Shown in pieces: positions 27,968 to 36,195 of a stretch of DNA of 64,000 nt. A model generated the notes under the pieces. The model saw only the letters and a program-made list of their open reading frames with translations, did not search any database and was not told the DNA's origin. Position numbers and translations under genes: made by a program. Positions within the stretch are counted from its first letter, which is position 1; the number at the start of each line of letters is the position of its first letter. The DNA comes from Micromonospora okii (GTDB lineage Bacteria > Actinomycetota > Actinomycetes > Mycobacteriales > Micromonosporaceae): the NCBI RefSeq assembly GCF_020884795.1, contig NZ_BBZF01000014.1, positions 62,001-126,000 on the forward strand, written 5' to 3'.

Positions 27968-28654
27968 ATGAGCGGTGTCGGCGTTCTCGACAAGGCGGTG
28001 GTCATCCTGGCCGCCTGCGTCGACGGCGCCAGCCTGGCCGAACTCGTTGAACGCACCAAGCTGCCCCGGGCCACCGCGCACCGGCTGGCACAGGCGCTGG
28101 AGATCCATCGGATGCTGGTCCGGGACACACAGGGCCGCTGGCGCCCCGGCCCCCGGCTCGGCGAGCTGGCCAACGCCGCGCCGGACGTGCTGCTGACGGC
28201 CGCCGAGCCGCTGCTGGCCGCGCTGCGCGACGCCACCGGCGAGAGCGCCCAGCTCTACCTGCGCCGCGCCGACGAGCGGATCTGCGTGGCCGCCGCCGAG
28301 CGGGCCAGCGGGCTGCGGGACACCGTCCCGGTGGGCTCCGTGCTGCCGATGACAGCCGGCTCGGCGGCGCAGATCCTGCTGGCGTGGGAGCCGCCGGAGG
28401 CGGTGATGCCGCTGCTGCCCCGGTCGAAGTTCACCGGCCGCACCCTCGCCGAGGTCCGCCGGCGCGGCTGGGCGCAGAGCGTCGCCGAGCGCGAGGCGGG
28501 TGTGGCGAGCGTCTCCGCCCCGATCCGTGACCGCACGGGCCGGGTGATCGCCTCGATCAGCATCTCCGGCCCGATCGAACGCCTGGGCCGCCGCCCTGGC
28601 GAGCGCCACGCCATGGCCGTCGTGCGGGCCGGCCAACGCCTCTCGGGCCTCTGA
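27968..28654 (+). CDS. ndgR: IclR-family regulator of leucine genes, NdgR-like
   Basis: A 228-residue regulator. The N-terminal winged HTH runs about 4-65 ([26 protein letters not shown] and [18 protein letters not shown]), followed by the IclR ligand-binding domain with [23 protein letters not shown] near the C terminus. In Streptomyces NdgR controls leuCD and amino-acid metabolism, and its gene is likewise divergent from leuC. The start is ATG 27968; an ATG at 27944 lies only one base after a GGGAGG and is less likely. Confidence 0.9.
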   Translation: MSGVGVLDKAVVILAACVDGASLAELVERTKLPRATAHRLAQALEIHRMLVRDTQGRWRPGPRLGELANAAPDVLLTAAEPLLAALRDATGESAQLYLRRADERICVAAAERASGLRDTVPVGSVLPMTAGSAAQILLAWEPPEAVMPLLPRSKFTGRTLAEVRRRGWAQSVAEREAGVASVSAPIRDRTGRVIASISISGPIERLGRRPGERHAMAVVRAGQRLSGL

Positions 28655-28692
28655 CCCCCACCCACCCACCCTCCCCGCCCCACCACCCCCAC

Positions 28693-28771
28693 CCCCGCCT
28701 CGTTGATCAAGAAGTTTTCGTCCCGAGCACCCGCGTTCCGTGACGCAACCCTCTTGATCAACGAGGCGGGG
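28693..28771. repeat. long inverted repeat with 19-bp perfect arms
   Basis: Arms 28693-28711 (ccccgcctcgttgatcaag) and 28753-28771 are exact reverse complements around a 41-base loop, and both arms continue into imperfect C-rich/G-rich runs. It sits between ndgR and the first tRNA-Glu terminator. The gttgatcaa core is likely a dispersed palindrome family of this lineage; it could also end ndgR transcription. Confidence 0.7.
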
Positions 28772-28800
28772 TGGGGGCAGGGGTGGGGTGGGGTGGAATG

Positions 28801-28838
28801 AAAAAGGCCCGTCTCACCTGGGTGAGACGGGCCTTTCT
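28801..28838 (-). terminator. intrinsic terminator of the first tRNA-Glu
   Basis: A perfect 16-bp stem (aaaggcccgtctcacc and its complement, 28803-28818 with 28821-28836), two-base loop, and a T5 run on the minus strand at 28801-28805. One of the few T-run terminators in the window. Confidence 0.88.
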
Positions 28839-28841
28839 TTG

Positions 28842-28914
28842 TAGCCCCGACCGGATTCGAACCGGCGCTACCGCCTTGAGAGGGCGGCGTCCTGGGCCGC
28901 TAGACGACGGGGCC
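28842..28914 (-). tRNA. tRNA-Glu (anticodon CTC), copy 1
   Basis: 73 bases on the minus strand starting GGCCCCGTCGTCTAGCGG and ending TCCGGTCGGGGCTA. It folds as a cloverleaf: acceptor GGCCCCG/CGGGGCT (first pair G-T), D arm with GTCTAGCGG, anticodon loop CTCTCAA with CTC, and TTCGAATC T loop. There is no encoded CCA. It is identical to the copy at 29168-29240, including 40 bases of 5' leader. Confidence 0.95.
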
Positions 28915-29126
28915 AGAACTTTCCCTGCTTCACCGCCCTCGCGAGCGGTGCCGCTGTAGTCTAGCGGCGTGCCCGTGCGGGGGCGCGTGCAGGGTCGCCG
29001 GTTGCCGCGACCAGGGAGTTCACAGCCCACAACGCAGCCGGGAAGCTTCACAGGCCCGTCGGGCCACAGCAGCCCCAGGGCAAAACGGGGATAGCAGCCC
29101 CAGGGATGGCAGGGCCGGAAAGCAGA

Positions 29127-29158
29127 ACGGCCCGCCTCACCGGAGTGAGACGGGCCGT
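29127..29158 (-). terminator. terminator of the second tRNA-Glu
   Basis: A 14-bp stem with one G-T pair (acggcccgcctcac against gtgagacgggccgt) and a cgga loop. It is a relative of the hairpin after copy 1, so the duplication probably included the terminator and later diverged. Confidence 0.75.
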
Positions 29159-29167
29159 GCACGCTTG

Positions 29168-29240
29168 TAGCCCCGACCGGATTCGAACCGGCGCTACCGC
29201 CTTGAGAGGGCGGCGTCCTGGGCCGCTAGACGACGGGGCC
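29168..29240 (-). tRNA. tRNA-Glu (anticodon CTC), copy 2
   Basis: Identical 73-base sequence to copy 1. The 5' leader of about 41 bases (through agaactttccctgcttcacc) is the same in both copies, then the sequences diverge near a TAGAGT -10-like box (29283-29290). This points to a segmental duplication including promoter-proximal leader. Confidence 0.95.
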
Positions 29241-29366
29241 AGAACTTTCCCTGCTTCACCGCCCTCGCGAGCGGTGCCGCTGAACTCTACCAGAGATCAA
29301 AACCGACCCCCTCGCGGAGGGCCGGAGCGTTTCTCCAGCGGCCGACACCCTCACGGACGTCGGTTG

Positions 29367-29438
29367 CTGGGGTACCAGGACTCGAACCTAGACTAACTGA
29401 ACCAGAATCAGTTGGGCTGCCAATTACCCCATACCCCA
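29367..29438 (-). tRNA. tRNA-Gln (anticodon CTG)
   Basis: 72 bases on the minus strand, TGGGGTATGGGGTAATTGG... to ...TACCCCAG. The acceptor pairs TGGGGTA with TACCCCA, the D loop has GGGGTAATTGGCAGC, the anticodon loop is TTCTGGT (CTG), and the T loop is TTCGAGTC. Discriminator is G and no CCA is encoded. It is upstream of the tRNA-Glu genes on the same strand. Confidence 0.95.
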
Positions 29439-29520
29439 TTGGCACCTCACGGTGCCGTTCGGTGCCTTGCGGCACCGGAGAGAAACTTTACCCTCCCCAC
29501 CCCGACAGGCCAAATCGGGG

Positions 29521-29553
29521 GCCCGCAACCGCCGCCGAGCTGCGGTTCCGGGC
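29521..29553 (-). terminator. terminator of the FAH-family gene
   Basis: A 12-bp stem with one mismatch (gcccgcaaccgc / gcggttccgggc) and a 9-base loop, 12 bp after the stop of the FAH gene on the minus strand. Confidence 0.65.
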
Positions 29554-29564
29554 TCCCGACGGGC

Positions 29565-30368
29565 TCAGCCGACCGGGACCACCGGGTTGGTCAGCTCCCC
29601 GATCCCCTCGATGCGCACGGTGACCGTATCCCCCTCCACGAGGGGGCTAACCCCCGCCGGGGTGCCGGTGAGGACCACGTCGCCGGGGAGCAGCGTCATG
29701 ACGTGCGAGACGTACGACACGAGGGCCGGCACGTCGAAGACCATGTCCCGCGTACGGCCGAGCTGCCGCACCTCCATCTCCTCCGGGTCGCGGCCCACCT
29801 CGCACCGGATCTCCAGGTCGGTGACGTCCAGCCCCGTGGTGATCCAGGGGCCGATGGGGCAGAACGAGTCGAAGCCCTTGGCCCGGGTCCACTGCCCGTC
29901 GGAGCGCTGGAGGTCCCGGGCGGTGACGTCGTTGGCGCAGGTGTAGCCGAAGATCGCCCGCTCGGCGGCGGCCCGGTCGGCGCGGCGCGCCCCCGGCGCG
30001 CCGATCACCACGGCCAGCTCCGCCTCGTGCTCGACGTGCTTGCTGAAGATCGGGAGCCGGATGGCGTCACGCGGCCCGATCACCGACGTCGACGGCTTGA
30101 GGAAGAGCAACGGCTCCTTGGGCACGTCGCTGCCCTGCTCGGCGGCGTGCTCGGCGTAGTTGCGGCCGACGCAGACCACCTTGCTGGGCAGGATCGGGGA
30201 GAGCAACCGGACGTCGGAGAGCGCCCACCGGGCGCCGCTGAACTGGATCTGCCCGAACGGGTGTCCGTCGATCTCGGCGACGGTCAGGCCCGCGAGGCCC
30301 ACCCCCGGATCACCCTCGACGACCCCGAACGACATTCCCTTGGCATGAGCGAAACGAGCGATACGCAC
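29565..30368 (-). CDS. fumarylacetoacetate hydrolase (FAH) family enzyme
   Basis: A 267-residue FAH-fold enzyme acting on small diketo-acids or related compounds. The metal ligands lie in HEAELAVVIG (about 112), NDVTARDLQ (about 147) and KGFDSFCPIGPW (about 165), with LTGTPAGV near the end. The family covers hydrolases, decarboxylases and isomerases; no neighbouring catabolic gene narrows the substrate. GTG start at 30368 (VRIARFAHAKG). In actinobacteria this gene often neighbours tRNA-Glu and gltX; gltX is not in this window. Confidence 0.85.
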   Translation of the reverse strand: MRIARFAHAKGMSFGVVEGDPGVGLAGLTVAEIDGHPFGQIQFSGARWALSDVRLLSPILPSKVVCVGRNYAEHAAEQGSDVPKEPLLFLKPSTSVIGPRDAIRLPIFSKHVEHEAELAVVIGAPGARRADRAAAERAIFGYTCANDVTARDLQRSDGQWTRAKGFDSFCPIGPWITTGLDVTDLEIRCEVGRDPEEMEVRQLGRTRDMVFDVPALVSYVSHVMTLLPGDVVLTGTPAGVSPLVEGDTVTVRIEGIGELTNPVVPVG

Positions 30369-30524
30369 CAGGCCAATCTAGCCCCGGCCGGCCCGCCATG
30401 CCCCGGAGACGCCACGGGCGGCGGGCAGCCTACTGCGCCGCCCACCGCCTCGGGCCGGTTTCGTCGCTTCGTACCCGCACGACGGGCCCGCGCCCCTAGC
30501 GTCGGCTACCGGAGGTTCGTTCGT

Positions 30525-31982
30525 ATGCCTGCATCGACACGACACCACAGGGCCCTCGCAGTGTTCGTACACTGCCTCGGCGTTCTCGCCGCCGTGCCGG
30601 CACTGCCCACGGCGGCCCCGGAGGCGGCAGCCGCGCCGGCCCGCCCGGCGGCGGCAGCACCGACCCCGACGCCCGAGGCCACCCCGGCGGCGCCCGCGCC
30701 GCCGCCGCTGGTCTCCCCGTCGGTGGTGGTGCCGACCCGGGGCGCGCCGTCGCCGGTGACGGTGGCGGTCACCCCGGCCGGCACGCCCGCGCCGGGCTAC
30801 CAGGTCCAGGTCCGCAACACCGACGACCGGCCCGTGGCCACCACCGTGCGGCAGGAGTTGCCGGCCGGGACGTCGGCGTCCTGGGTCACGCCCGGCGGGC
30901 GGGCCGCCCGGTCCGCCGACAGCACGGAGGTGACCTGGCAGCTCATGCTCCCGGCCCGGAGCACCACGACCCTGCACACCGCGCTGAACGCGACCGCGCC
31001 GGGCCGGGCCGTGACCGCGCCGGCCTGCGCCTTCGCCAGCGACGGCAACCGGCCGTACGACTGTGCGACGGCGACCTGGAGCGGCAGCCCGGTGCCGGCG
31101 GCCGAGGCGACCGACGCCCCGGCGTGGCAGCGGCCCCCGGTGCTGTTGGCCGCGCTGGCGGTGGTGCTCCTGCTCACGCTCGGCGGGCTCTGGTGGTGGC
31201 AGCGCCGCCGCCGCGCCCGCCCCGGCGACGGGGCCGGTACGGGGGCCGTCGCCACCGGCGTCGACCCGGCCGCCCGGCTCGCGGGCGCGGGCCCCGCCCG
31301 CCCGTCGCCGCCGAGGTCCGCCGCGCCGGTCCCCGGGGTCCGCCGTCGGCGCAGGCCGCCGGTGTGGCTGCTGGTCGGCGCGGCCTTCGCGGTGCTGGCC
31401 GGCGTGGTCGCCGCCGCGACCCTGACCGCCACCCGGCGGGTGTCCGCGATCGAGACCGACAGCCAGCCGACGAGCGGCGCGTGGGTGGGCAGCAGCACGA
31501 CCGGGGCGGTCGGCGTGCCGCTGCGGGAGCAGGCGCTGGAGTTCACCGTCTACCGGGTGAACTGCCCGTCGACCCCGGCCACCCCAGCCTCCCCGTCCAC
31601 CCCGTCCACCCCGGCGACCCCGGCGACCCCGTCCACCCCGGCGGCCCCGTCGGACCCGTCGGCTCAGTCGGAACCGTCGACCCCGCCCCCGGCCGGCCGG
31701 CAGTGCCACGCCACCGTCGGGGTGCGCAACCTCACGCCCCAGCAGCAGACGTGGCACGGGCAGATGCAGCGGGCGTACCTGCCGGGCGGCGCCTGGGTCA
31801 GCACCGACGAGCCCGCGACCCGGCTGGCCAACCAGGGGCGGGACGTGTTCGCCCAGCCCCTGGCCGCGGGCACTCGGCTGGTGCTGCCGCTGGTGTTCAC
31901 CGTCGACGGCCGGGACCGGCCGGAGCAGTTGGAGCTGCGCAGCGGCGTCTTCTCCGCCGGGGTGCGGGTGGACGTGCCCTGA
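30525..31982 (+). CDS. secreted/membrane protein with two transmembrane helices and proline-rich repeats
   Basis: A 485-residue protein, family not recognised. It has a signal-like N terminus (about 9-35), an exported part with Ala/Pro linkers and a DUF11-like beta region (about 75-175), a transmembrane helix at about 205-227 ending WWWQRRRRARP, and another at about 285-308. The C-terminal domain resembles a DUF4352-type beta sandwich interrupted by about 40 residues of Pro/Thr/Ser repeats made of 9-bp DNA units (about 31563-31690). ATG 30525 has GGAGG 10 bases upstream. Probably exposed at the cell surface. Confidence 0.6.
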   Translation: MPASTRHHRALAVFVHCLGVLAAVPALPTAAPEAAAAPARPAAAAPTPTPEATPAAPAPPPLVSPSVVVPTRGAPSPVTVAVTPAGTPAPGYQVQVRNTDDRPVATTVRQELPAGTSASWVTPGGRAARSADSTEVTWQLMLPARSTTTLHTALNATAPGRAVTAPACAFASDGNRPYDCATATWSGSPVPAAEATDAPAWQRPPVLLAALAVVLLLTLGGLWWWQRRRRARPGDGAGTGAVATGVDPAARLAGAGPARPSPPRSAAPVPGVRRRRRPPVWLLVGAAFAVLAGVVAAATLTATRRVSAIETDSQPTSGAWVGSSTTGAVGVPLREQALEFTVYRVNCPSTPATPASPSTPSTPATPATPSTPAAPSDPSAQSEPSTPPPAGRQCHATVGVRNLTPQQQTWHGQMQRAYLPGGAWVSTDEPATRLANQGRDVFAQPLAAGTRLVLPLVFTVDGRDRPEQLELRSGVFSAGVRVDVP

Positions 31983-32028
31983 CGCGGGGCCCGACGGATC
32001 GGGCGGGCGGCGGTCGTACGCTGGATCG

Positions 32029-32901
32029 GTGACCGCCGCCCTCGCCCCCGCCGCCCCGCTCGACCTGGCCGACTGGCAGGCCCGGCGGCGGGCCCACGAG
32101 GAGCGGGTCGACGCCTGGCTGGCCCCGCACCTGGCCCGCCGCCGCACCGGCGCGAAGCACCCGGTGGAGGACTTCCTCTTCACCTACTACTCGCACCGCC
32201 CCGCCCAGTTGCGCCGCTGGCACCCGGGCGCGGGGATGGTGCTGCGCGGCGCGGACCCGGCCGAGTTCGGCCGGGACTATCGGGCCACGGCCGCCGGGCT
32301 CACCCTCGACACCGGGGCGGTACGCGCCCGGCGGGCCGAATCGGTCGACTGGATCCGGGCCCTGCTCGCGGCCACCGCCGCCCGCCCGGCGCACCTGGGC
32401 TGCTTCGGGATGCACGAGTGGGCGATGGTCTACCGGCAGACCCAGGAGGAGGTGCGCCACAACGCGTGGCCGCTGCGGCTCAGCCCGGCGCGGACCGCCG
32501 AGGTGGTCGAGGAGCGGGGCGTGCGGTGCAGCCACTTCGACGCGTTCCGGTTCTTCACCGCGCCGGCCCGTCCGCTGAACGTGCTCGCCCCGACCCGGGA
32601 GCGCCAGCACGAGCTGGAGCAGCCCGGCTGCCTGCACGCAAACATGGACCTCTACAAGTGGGCGTACAGGCTCTCGCCGCTGGTGCCCGGCGAGCTGGTG
32701 GCCGACGCGTTCGCGCTGGCCCGCGAGATCCGCACGCTGGACATGCGGGCCAGCCCGTACGATCTGGCCGCGCTCGGCTACCCGCCGGTGCGGGTGGAGA
32801 CGGCGCAGGGGCGCGCCGAGTACGCCGCCGCCCAGCGCGACTTCGCCGAGCGCGCCGCCGTGCTGCGCGCCCGCCTGCTCGCCGCGCTGGGCGACGGCTG
32901 A
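32029..32901 (+). CDS. conserved actinobacterial protein, often annotated 3-methyladenine DNA glycosylase
   Basis: A 290-residue protein with LADWQARRRAHEERVDAWLAPHL, HPVEDFLFTYYSHRPAQLRRWHPG and HLGCFGMHEWAMVYRQ. Databases commonly label this family '3-methyladenine DNA glycosylase', but I see no classical AlkA/Tag motif in the sequence, so the enzyme name is doubtful. GTG start at 32029, 46 bp after the membrane-protein gene; the two could be co-transcribed. Confidence 0.6.
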   Translation: MTAALAPAAPLDLADWQARRRAHEERVDAWLAPHLARRRTGAKHPVEDFLFTYYSHRPAQLRRWHPGAGMVLRGADPAEFGRDYRATAAGLTLDTGAVRARRAESVDWIRALLAATAARPAHLGCFGMHEWAMVYRQTQEEVRHNAWPLRLSPARTAEVVEERGVRCSHFDAFRFFTAPARPLNVLAPTRERQHELEQPGCLHANMDLYKWAYRLSPLVPGELVADAFALAREIRTLDMRASPYDLAALGYPPVRVETAQGRAEYAAAQRDFAERAAVLRARLLAALGDG

Positions 32902-32911
32902 CCCGGCCCGG

Positions 32912-34051
32912 TCACCCGGCGGCGCAGGCCGCCTGCGGGACGGGGTTGACGCTGCCAGCGCCGGCGAGGAAACCGAAGGTCGCCTCGGCGCCCGGGGCGA
33001 GCGTCCCGTTCCAGCCCAGGTTCCGCGCGGTGACGGCGGTCCCGCTCTGCGTCACGTCGGCGTTCCACGCCTGCGTGATCCGCTGGCCGTCGGCGAAGGC
33101 GAAGCGGACGGTCCACCCGCCCAGCGCCACCCGGCCGGTGTTGCGGACGGTCACCTCGCCCTGGAAGCCGCCCTGCCACTGGTTGACGATCCGGTAGGCC
33201 GCCGCGCAGCCCGCGCCCGGCCCCGGGCTGGTGTCGGGGGTGGTGGTGGGGCCCGGCGTCGGCGTCCGGCTCGGGGAGGCGGTCGGCGAGGCCGTCGGCG
33301 TTCCCGTCGGGTTGGCGGTCGGCGTCACGCCGGAGAGGGCGGCGACCACGGCCGGGAACCAGCGGTCGGCCATCTTCTGGTCGCCCGCGCCGTTGGGATG
33401 CACCCCGTCGTAGGTGTCGGAGGCGGTGCTGAACCCGGTCCACTGGTCGACGACCACGATCGGGGAGGTGGCCGTGCCCTTCCCCGCCGCCCAGCCGTCG
33501 ATCGCGCTGTTGAGCGCCACCACCCGCTGCCCGCACTCGCCGCACGTCGCGGGGGCCATCGGGATGATCTTCGCGACGATCACCCGCATCGCCGGGTTGC
33601 CGGCCCGCATCTGGTCCACCAGCTTCGAGTAGGCCGCCAGGATCGTGGCCGGCGCGATGTTGCTCCACACGTCGTTGGTGCCGAAGTGCATGAGCACCAC
33701 GTCGGGGTCGGTGGCCGCCAGCCAGCCGGGCAGCAGGTTCTGGTTGGCGACGTTGGTCACCAGGTAGCCGCCGTGGCCCTCGTTGTCGCCGTCGTACGGC
33801 TGGCCGCAGCCCTGCGGGCCGAGGGTGCCCACGAAGTCGACGTCGGTGTGGCCGGCGGACCGGAGCCGGTTCCACAGGATCGAGCGCCAGCAGCCGGGCG
33901 AGCCGGTGATGGAGTCGCCGAGCGGCATGATCCGCACCGGCTCGGCGGCGGCCGGCCGGGCGGGCTCGGCGGCGACCAGCCCGACCAGCAGGGTGAGGGG
34001 GACGGCCGCGAGGCCGGCGAGGAGGGCGGAGAGGAAGGGATTTCGGAGCAT
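32912..34051 (-). CDS. secreted SGNH/GDSL hydrolase with C-terminal cellulose-binding module (CBM2)
   Basis: A 379-residue exported enzyme. Signal peptide residues 1-38 (LLAGLAAVPLTLLVGLVAAEPARPAAA). The SGNH domain (about 38-240) has block I GDSITGSPGCW, GTNDVW and the DGVHPN catalytic Asp/His block. A Thr/Pro/Ser linker (about 245-285) joins a family-2 carbohydrate-binding module with WQGGFQGEVTVRNTG and WTVRF. Such enzymes are acetyl-xylan or polysaccharide esterases. ATG 34051. Convergent with the upstream plus-strand gene and alone on its strand. Confidence 0.9.
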   Translation of the reverse strand: MLRNPFLSALLAGLAAVPLTLLVGLVAAEPARPAAAEPVRIMPLGDSITGSPGCWRSILWNRLRSAGHTDVDFVGTLGPQGCGQPYDGDNEGHGGYLVTNVANQNLLPGWLAATDPDVVLMHFGTNDVWSNIAPATILAAYSKLVDQMRAGNPAMRVIVAKIIPMAPATCGECGQRVVALNSAIDGWAAGKGTATSPIVVVDQWTGFSTASDTYDGVHPNGAGDQKMADRWFPAVVAALSGVTPTANPTGTPTASPTASPSRTPTPGPTTTPDTSPGPGAGCAAAYRIVNQWQGGFQGEVTVRNTGRVALGGWTVRFAFADGQRITQAWNADVTQSGTAVTARNLGWNGTLAPGAEATFGFLAGAGSVNPVPQAACAAG

Positions 34052-34140
34052 GGTGGAGGGACTCCTGTCACGTGACGTGAAGTGGTCGGTGACGGCCCGT
34101 TGTGCTCCCGGGGTCATTCCACCAGATCTCCGCGTTCCGC

Positions 34141-34710
34141 TCAACGGCCTCCGGGCCACTCGGGGGCGAGGATCGACATGACGGTGGCGTCGACCCAGTC
34201 GTCGCCGTCGCGCAGCACCTGGCGCAGCACCCCCTCGGCGACGAAGCCCACCTTCTCGTACGCCCGCCGGGCCCGGGGGTTGAACGCGAACACCTCCAGC
34301 GCGATCCGGTGCAGGCCGAGCCGCTCGAAGCCGTACCCGACGATCAGCCGGGTGGCCTCGGTGCCCAGCCCCCGGTTCCGGCCGCTCGCGGCGAACAGGG
34401 TGCGGTAGTTGCAGCTCCGGTTCCGCTCGTCGAACTGGTTGAGGACGACCTCGCCGACGCAGCCGCCGGTGGCGCGGTCGACCACGGCCAGGTCGAGCCG
34501 GTCGGTCTGCGCGTTGCGGCTGCCGTACCAGTCGCGCAGCCGCCGCTCGTCGGGCTCCTCGACCGGGCTGCCGGTCAGCCGGCACACCTCGGGGTCGGCG
34601 AGCGCCGCGCGGAAGGTCGCCACGTCGTCGTCGACGAACGGGCGCAGGACCACCAGTTCCCCGGTGAGGATGGGCTTGACGGAGAGGTCGGGTGCCGGTT
34701 CGGTGCTCAC
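34141..34710 (-). CDS. GNAT family N-acetyltransferase (RimJ/RimL-like)
   Basis: A 189-residue acetyltransferase of the RimJ/RimL branch. YRTLFAASGRNRGLGTEATRLIVGYGF carries the acetyl-CoA loop (RNRGLG), and RARRAYEKVGFVAEGVLRQ is the typical C-terminal block. These usually acetylate protein N termini or small amines. GTG start at 34710 (VSTEPAPDLSVK); the ORF extends 11 codons further upstream. It is followed 63 bp upstream by arfB. Confidence 0.82.
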   Translation of the reverse strand: MSTEPAPDLSVKPILTGELVVLRPFVDDDVATFRAALADPEVCRLTGSPVEEPDERRLRDWYGSRNAQTDRLDLAVVDRATGGCVGEVVLNQFDERNRSCNYRTLFAASGRNRGLGTEATRLIVGYGFERLGLHRIALEVFAFNPRARRAYEKVGFVAEGVLRQVLRDGDDWVDATVMSILAPEWPGGR

Positions 34711-34773
34711 GAGCGGCCACCCTACGGCCGGGTCGCGCCCCACCGCCTCCGGTTTCGCCCGCGCACCGGCCGG

Positions 34774-35199
34774 TCAGTCGCCGTCGACGCGGCGGTCCCG
34801 CTTGCGCTGGGACTGGCGCTTCTTGTCGGCGAGGCGGCGTTCCTTGGCCCCCCGGGACGGGCGGGTCGGGCGGCGCGGCGGGGGCGGCGGGGCGAGCGCC
34901 TCGCGCAGCAGCGCGGCCATCCGCTGCCGGGCCGCCTCCCGGTTGGCGAGCTGCGCCCGGTGCTCGCTCGCGGCGATCGTGAGCACCCCGTCGACCAGCC
35001 GGCCGGCCAGCCGGTGCAGGGCGCGGGCGCGCAGCGACTCCGGCAGGCTCGGCGAGTTGGCCAGGTCGAAGCTCAGCTCCACCCGCGAGTCGGTGGTGTT
35101 GACGCCCTGCCCGCCGGGGCCCGACGAGCGGGAGAACCGCTCGCGCAGCTCGGCGGCCGGCACGACCAGCCGGTCGGTCACCCGCAGTCCGTCGTCCAC
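34774..35199 (-). CDS. arfB: alternative ribosome-rescue peptidyl-tRNA hydrolase ArfB
   Basis: A 141-residue protein with the catalytic GPGGQGVNTTDSR motif (GGQ near residue 28) and a strongly basic C-terminal tail (KERRLADKKRQSQRKRDRRV) that enters the mRNA channel. It frees stalled ribosomes without a release factor. GTG start at 35199. Confidence 0.93.
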   Translation of the reverse strand: MDDGLRVTDRLVVPAAELRERFSRSSGPGGQGVNTTDSRVELSFDLANSPSLPESLRARALHRLAGRLVDGVLTIAASEHRAQLANREAARQRMAALLREALAPPPPPRRPTRPSRGAKERRLADKKRQSQRKRDRRVDGD

Positions 35200-35301
35200 G
35201 CCCCGAGGCTAGCGCCCGGCACCGGGTGCGCGGGTGGCGGTCGGGGTCACCGGGGGGCGGTGGCCCCCGCGCTCTCCCCCGGTCCGGCGGGTTCGCGCAG
35301 C

Positions 35302-36162
35302 TCACCCGCCCTTGCCGATGATGGTGTCGGCGGTCTGCCGCACCCGGTCGATCGGGATGGCGAAGCCGATGCCGATCGAGCCGTTGCCGTCGATGGTGGC
35401 GATGGCGGTGTTCACCCCCACCACCTCGCCCCGGGCGTTGACCAGCGGGCCGCCGGAGTTGCCCGGGTTGATGGAGGCGTCGGTCTGCACGGCCCGGTGC
35501 CGGTTGGCGCCGAGCCGCACCTGGCGGTCGAGCGCGCTGACGATGCCGGCGGTGACGGTGCCGGCGAGCCCGAGCGGGGAGCCGACCGCCAGCACCGGCT
35601 CGCCGACCCGCGTGGCTCCCGGCTTGGCCAGCGGCAGCGGGGCCAGGCCGGCGGAGGGCGGCACCCGGAGCACCGCCAGGTCGCTGCCCGGTTCCCGGCC
35701 GACGACCTCGGCGGGGAAGCGCCGGCCGTCGGGCAGCTCCACGGTGACCGACCCCTCACCGCCCTTCGCGAGGATGTGGTCGTTGGTGATCAGGTGCTGC
35801 TGGTCGTCGACGGCGAACCCGGAGCCGGTGGCCGAGGCGCCGGAGCGCCCCCCGACGAGCACCGACACCACCCCGGGCACCGTCCGCTCGGCGGCGGTCA
35901 CCAGCTCCGCCGGCACCGGGGCCGCCGCGGCGGCGGCCGGTCCCGGCGCGCCGGTCTGGTCGGCGACCCAGGCACCGGCCGCCGCGCCGGAGAGGGTGGA
36001 GAGCGCCACCACCCCGGCGGCGGCCAGCAGCCGGCCCCGCCAGCTCCGCCGGCCGTCCGCTCCCCCACCGGGTACGTCCCACCGGCCGCGCCCGTCGGGG
36101 CCCAGGTCGGGCGAGATGAACCACGGCCCGCGCGGCTCGCCCAGTCCGGTCTGCACTGCCAT
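35302..36162 (-). CDS. membrane-anchored S1C (DegP-like) serine protease without a PDZ domain
   Basis: A 286-residue protease. A short cytoplasmic Gly-rich part leads into a transmembrane helix (about 46-66). The exported trypsin-like domain has the catalytic triad in ITNDHIL (His), GSDLAVLRV (Asp) and DASINPGNSGGPLV (Ser). No PDZ domain follows. ATG 36162 has GAGGAG upstream; another GTG at 36177 is possible. It lies just after the moxR-DUF58-VWA genes on the same strand and may belong to that unit. Confidence 0.87.
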   Translation of the reverse strand: MAVQTGLGEPRGPWFISPDLGPDGRGRWDVPGGGADGRRSWRGRLLAAAGVVALSTLSGAAAGAWVADQTGAPGPAAAAAAPVPAELVTAAERTVPGVVSVLVGGRSGASATGSGFAVDDQQHLITNDHILAKGGEGSVTVELPDGRRFPAEVVGREPGSDLAVLRVPPSAGLAPLPLAKPGATRVGEPVLAVGSPLGLAGTVTAGIVSALDRQVRLGANRHRAVQTDASINPGNSGGPLVNARGEVVGVNTAIATIDGNGSIGIGFAIPIDRVRQTADTIIGKGG

Positions 36163-36195
36163 CCGTCCGCTCCTCACGTCTGCGTCACCGCCTGG

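Noticed and set aside
29412..30524. Upstream extension of the 485-residue membrane protein.
   Set aside because: Overlaps the antisense FAH gene, shows no motif, and a good GGAGG-ATG lies at 30525.
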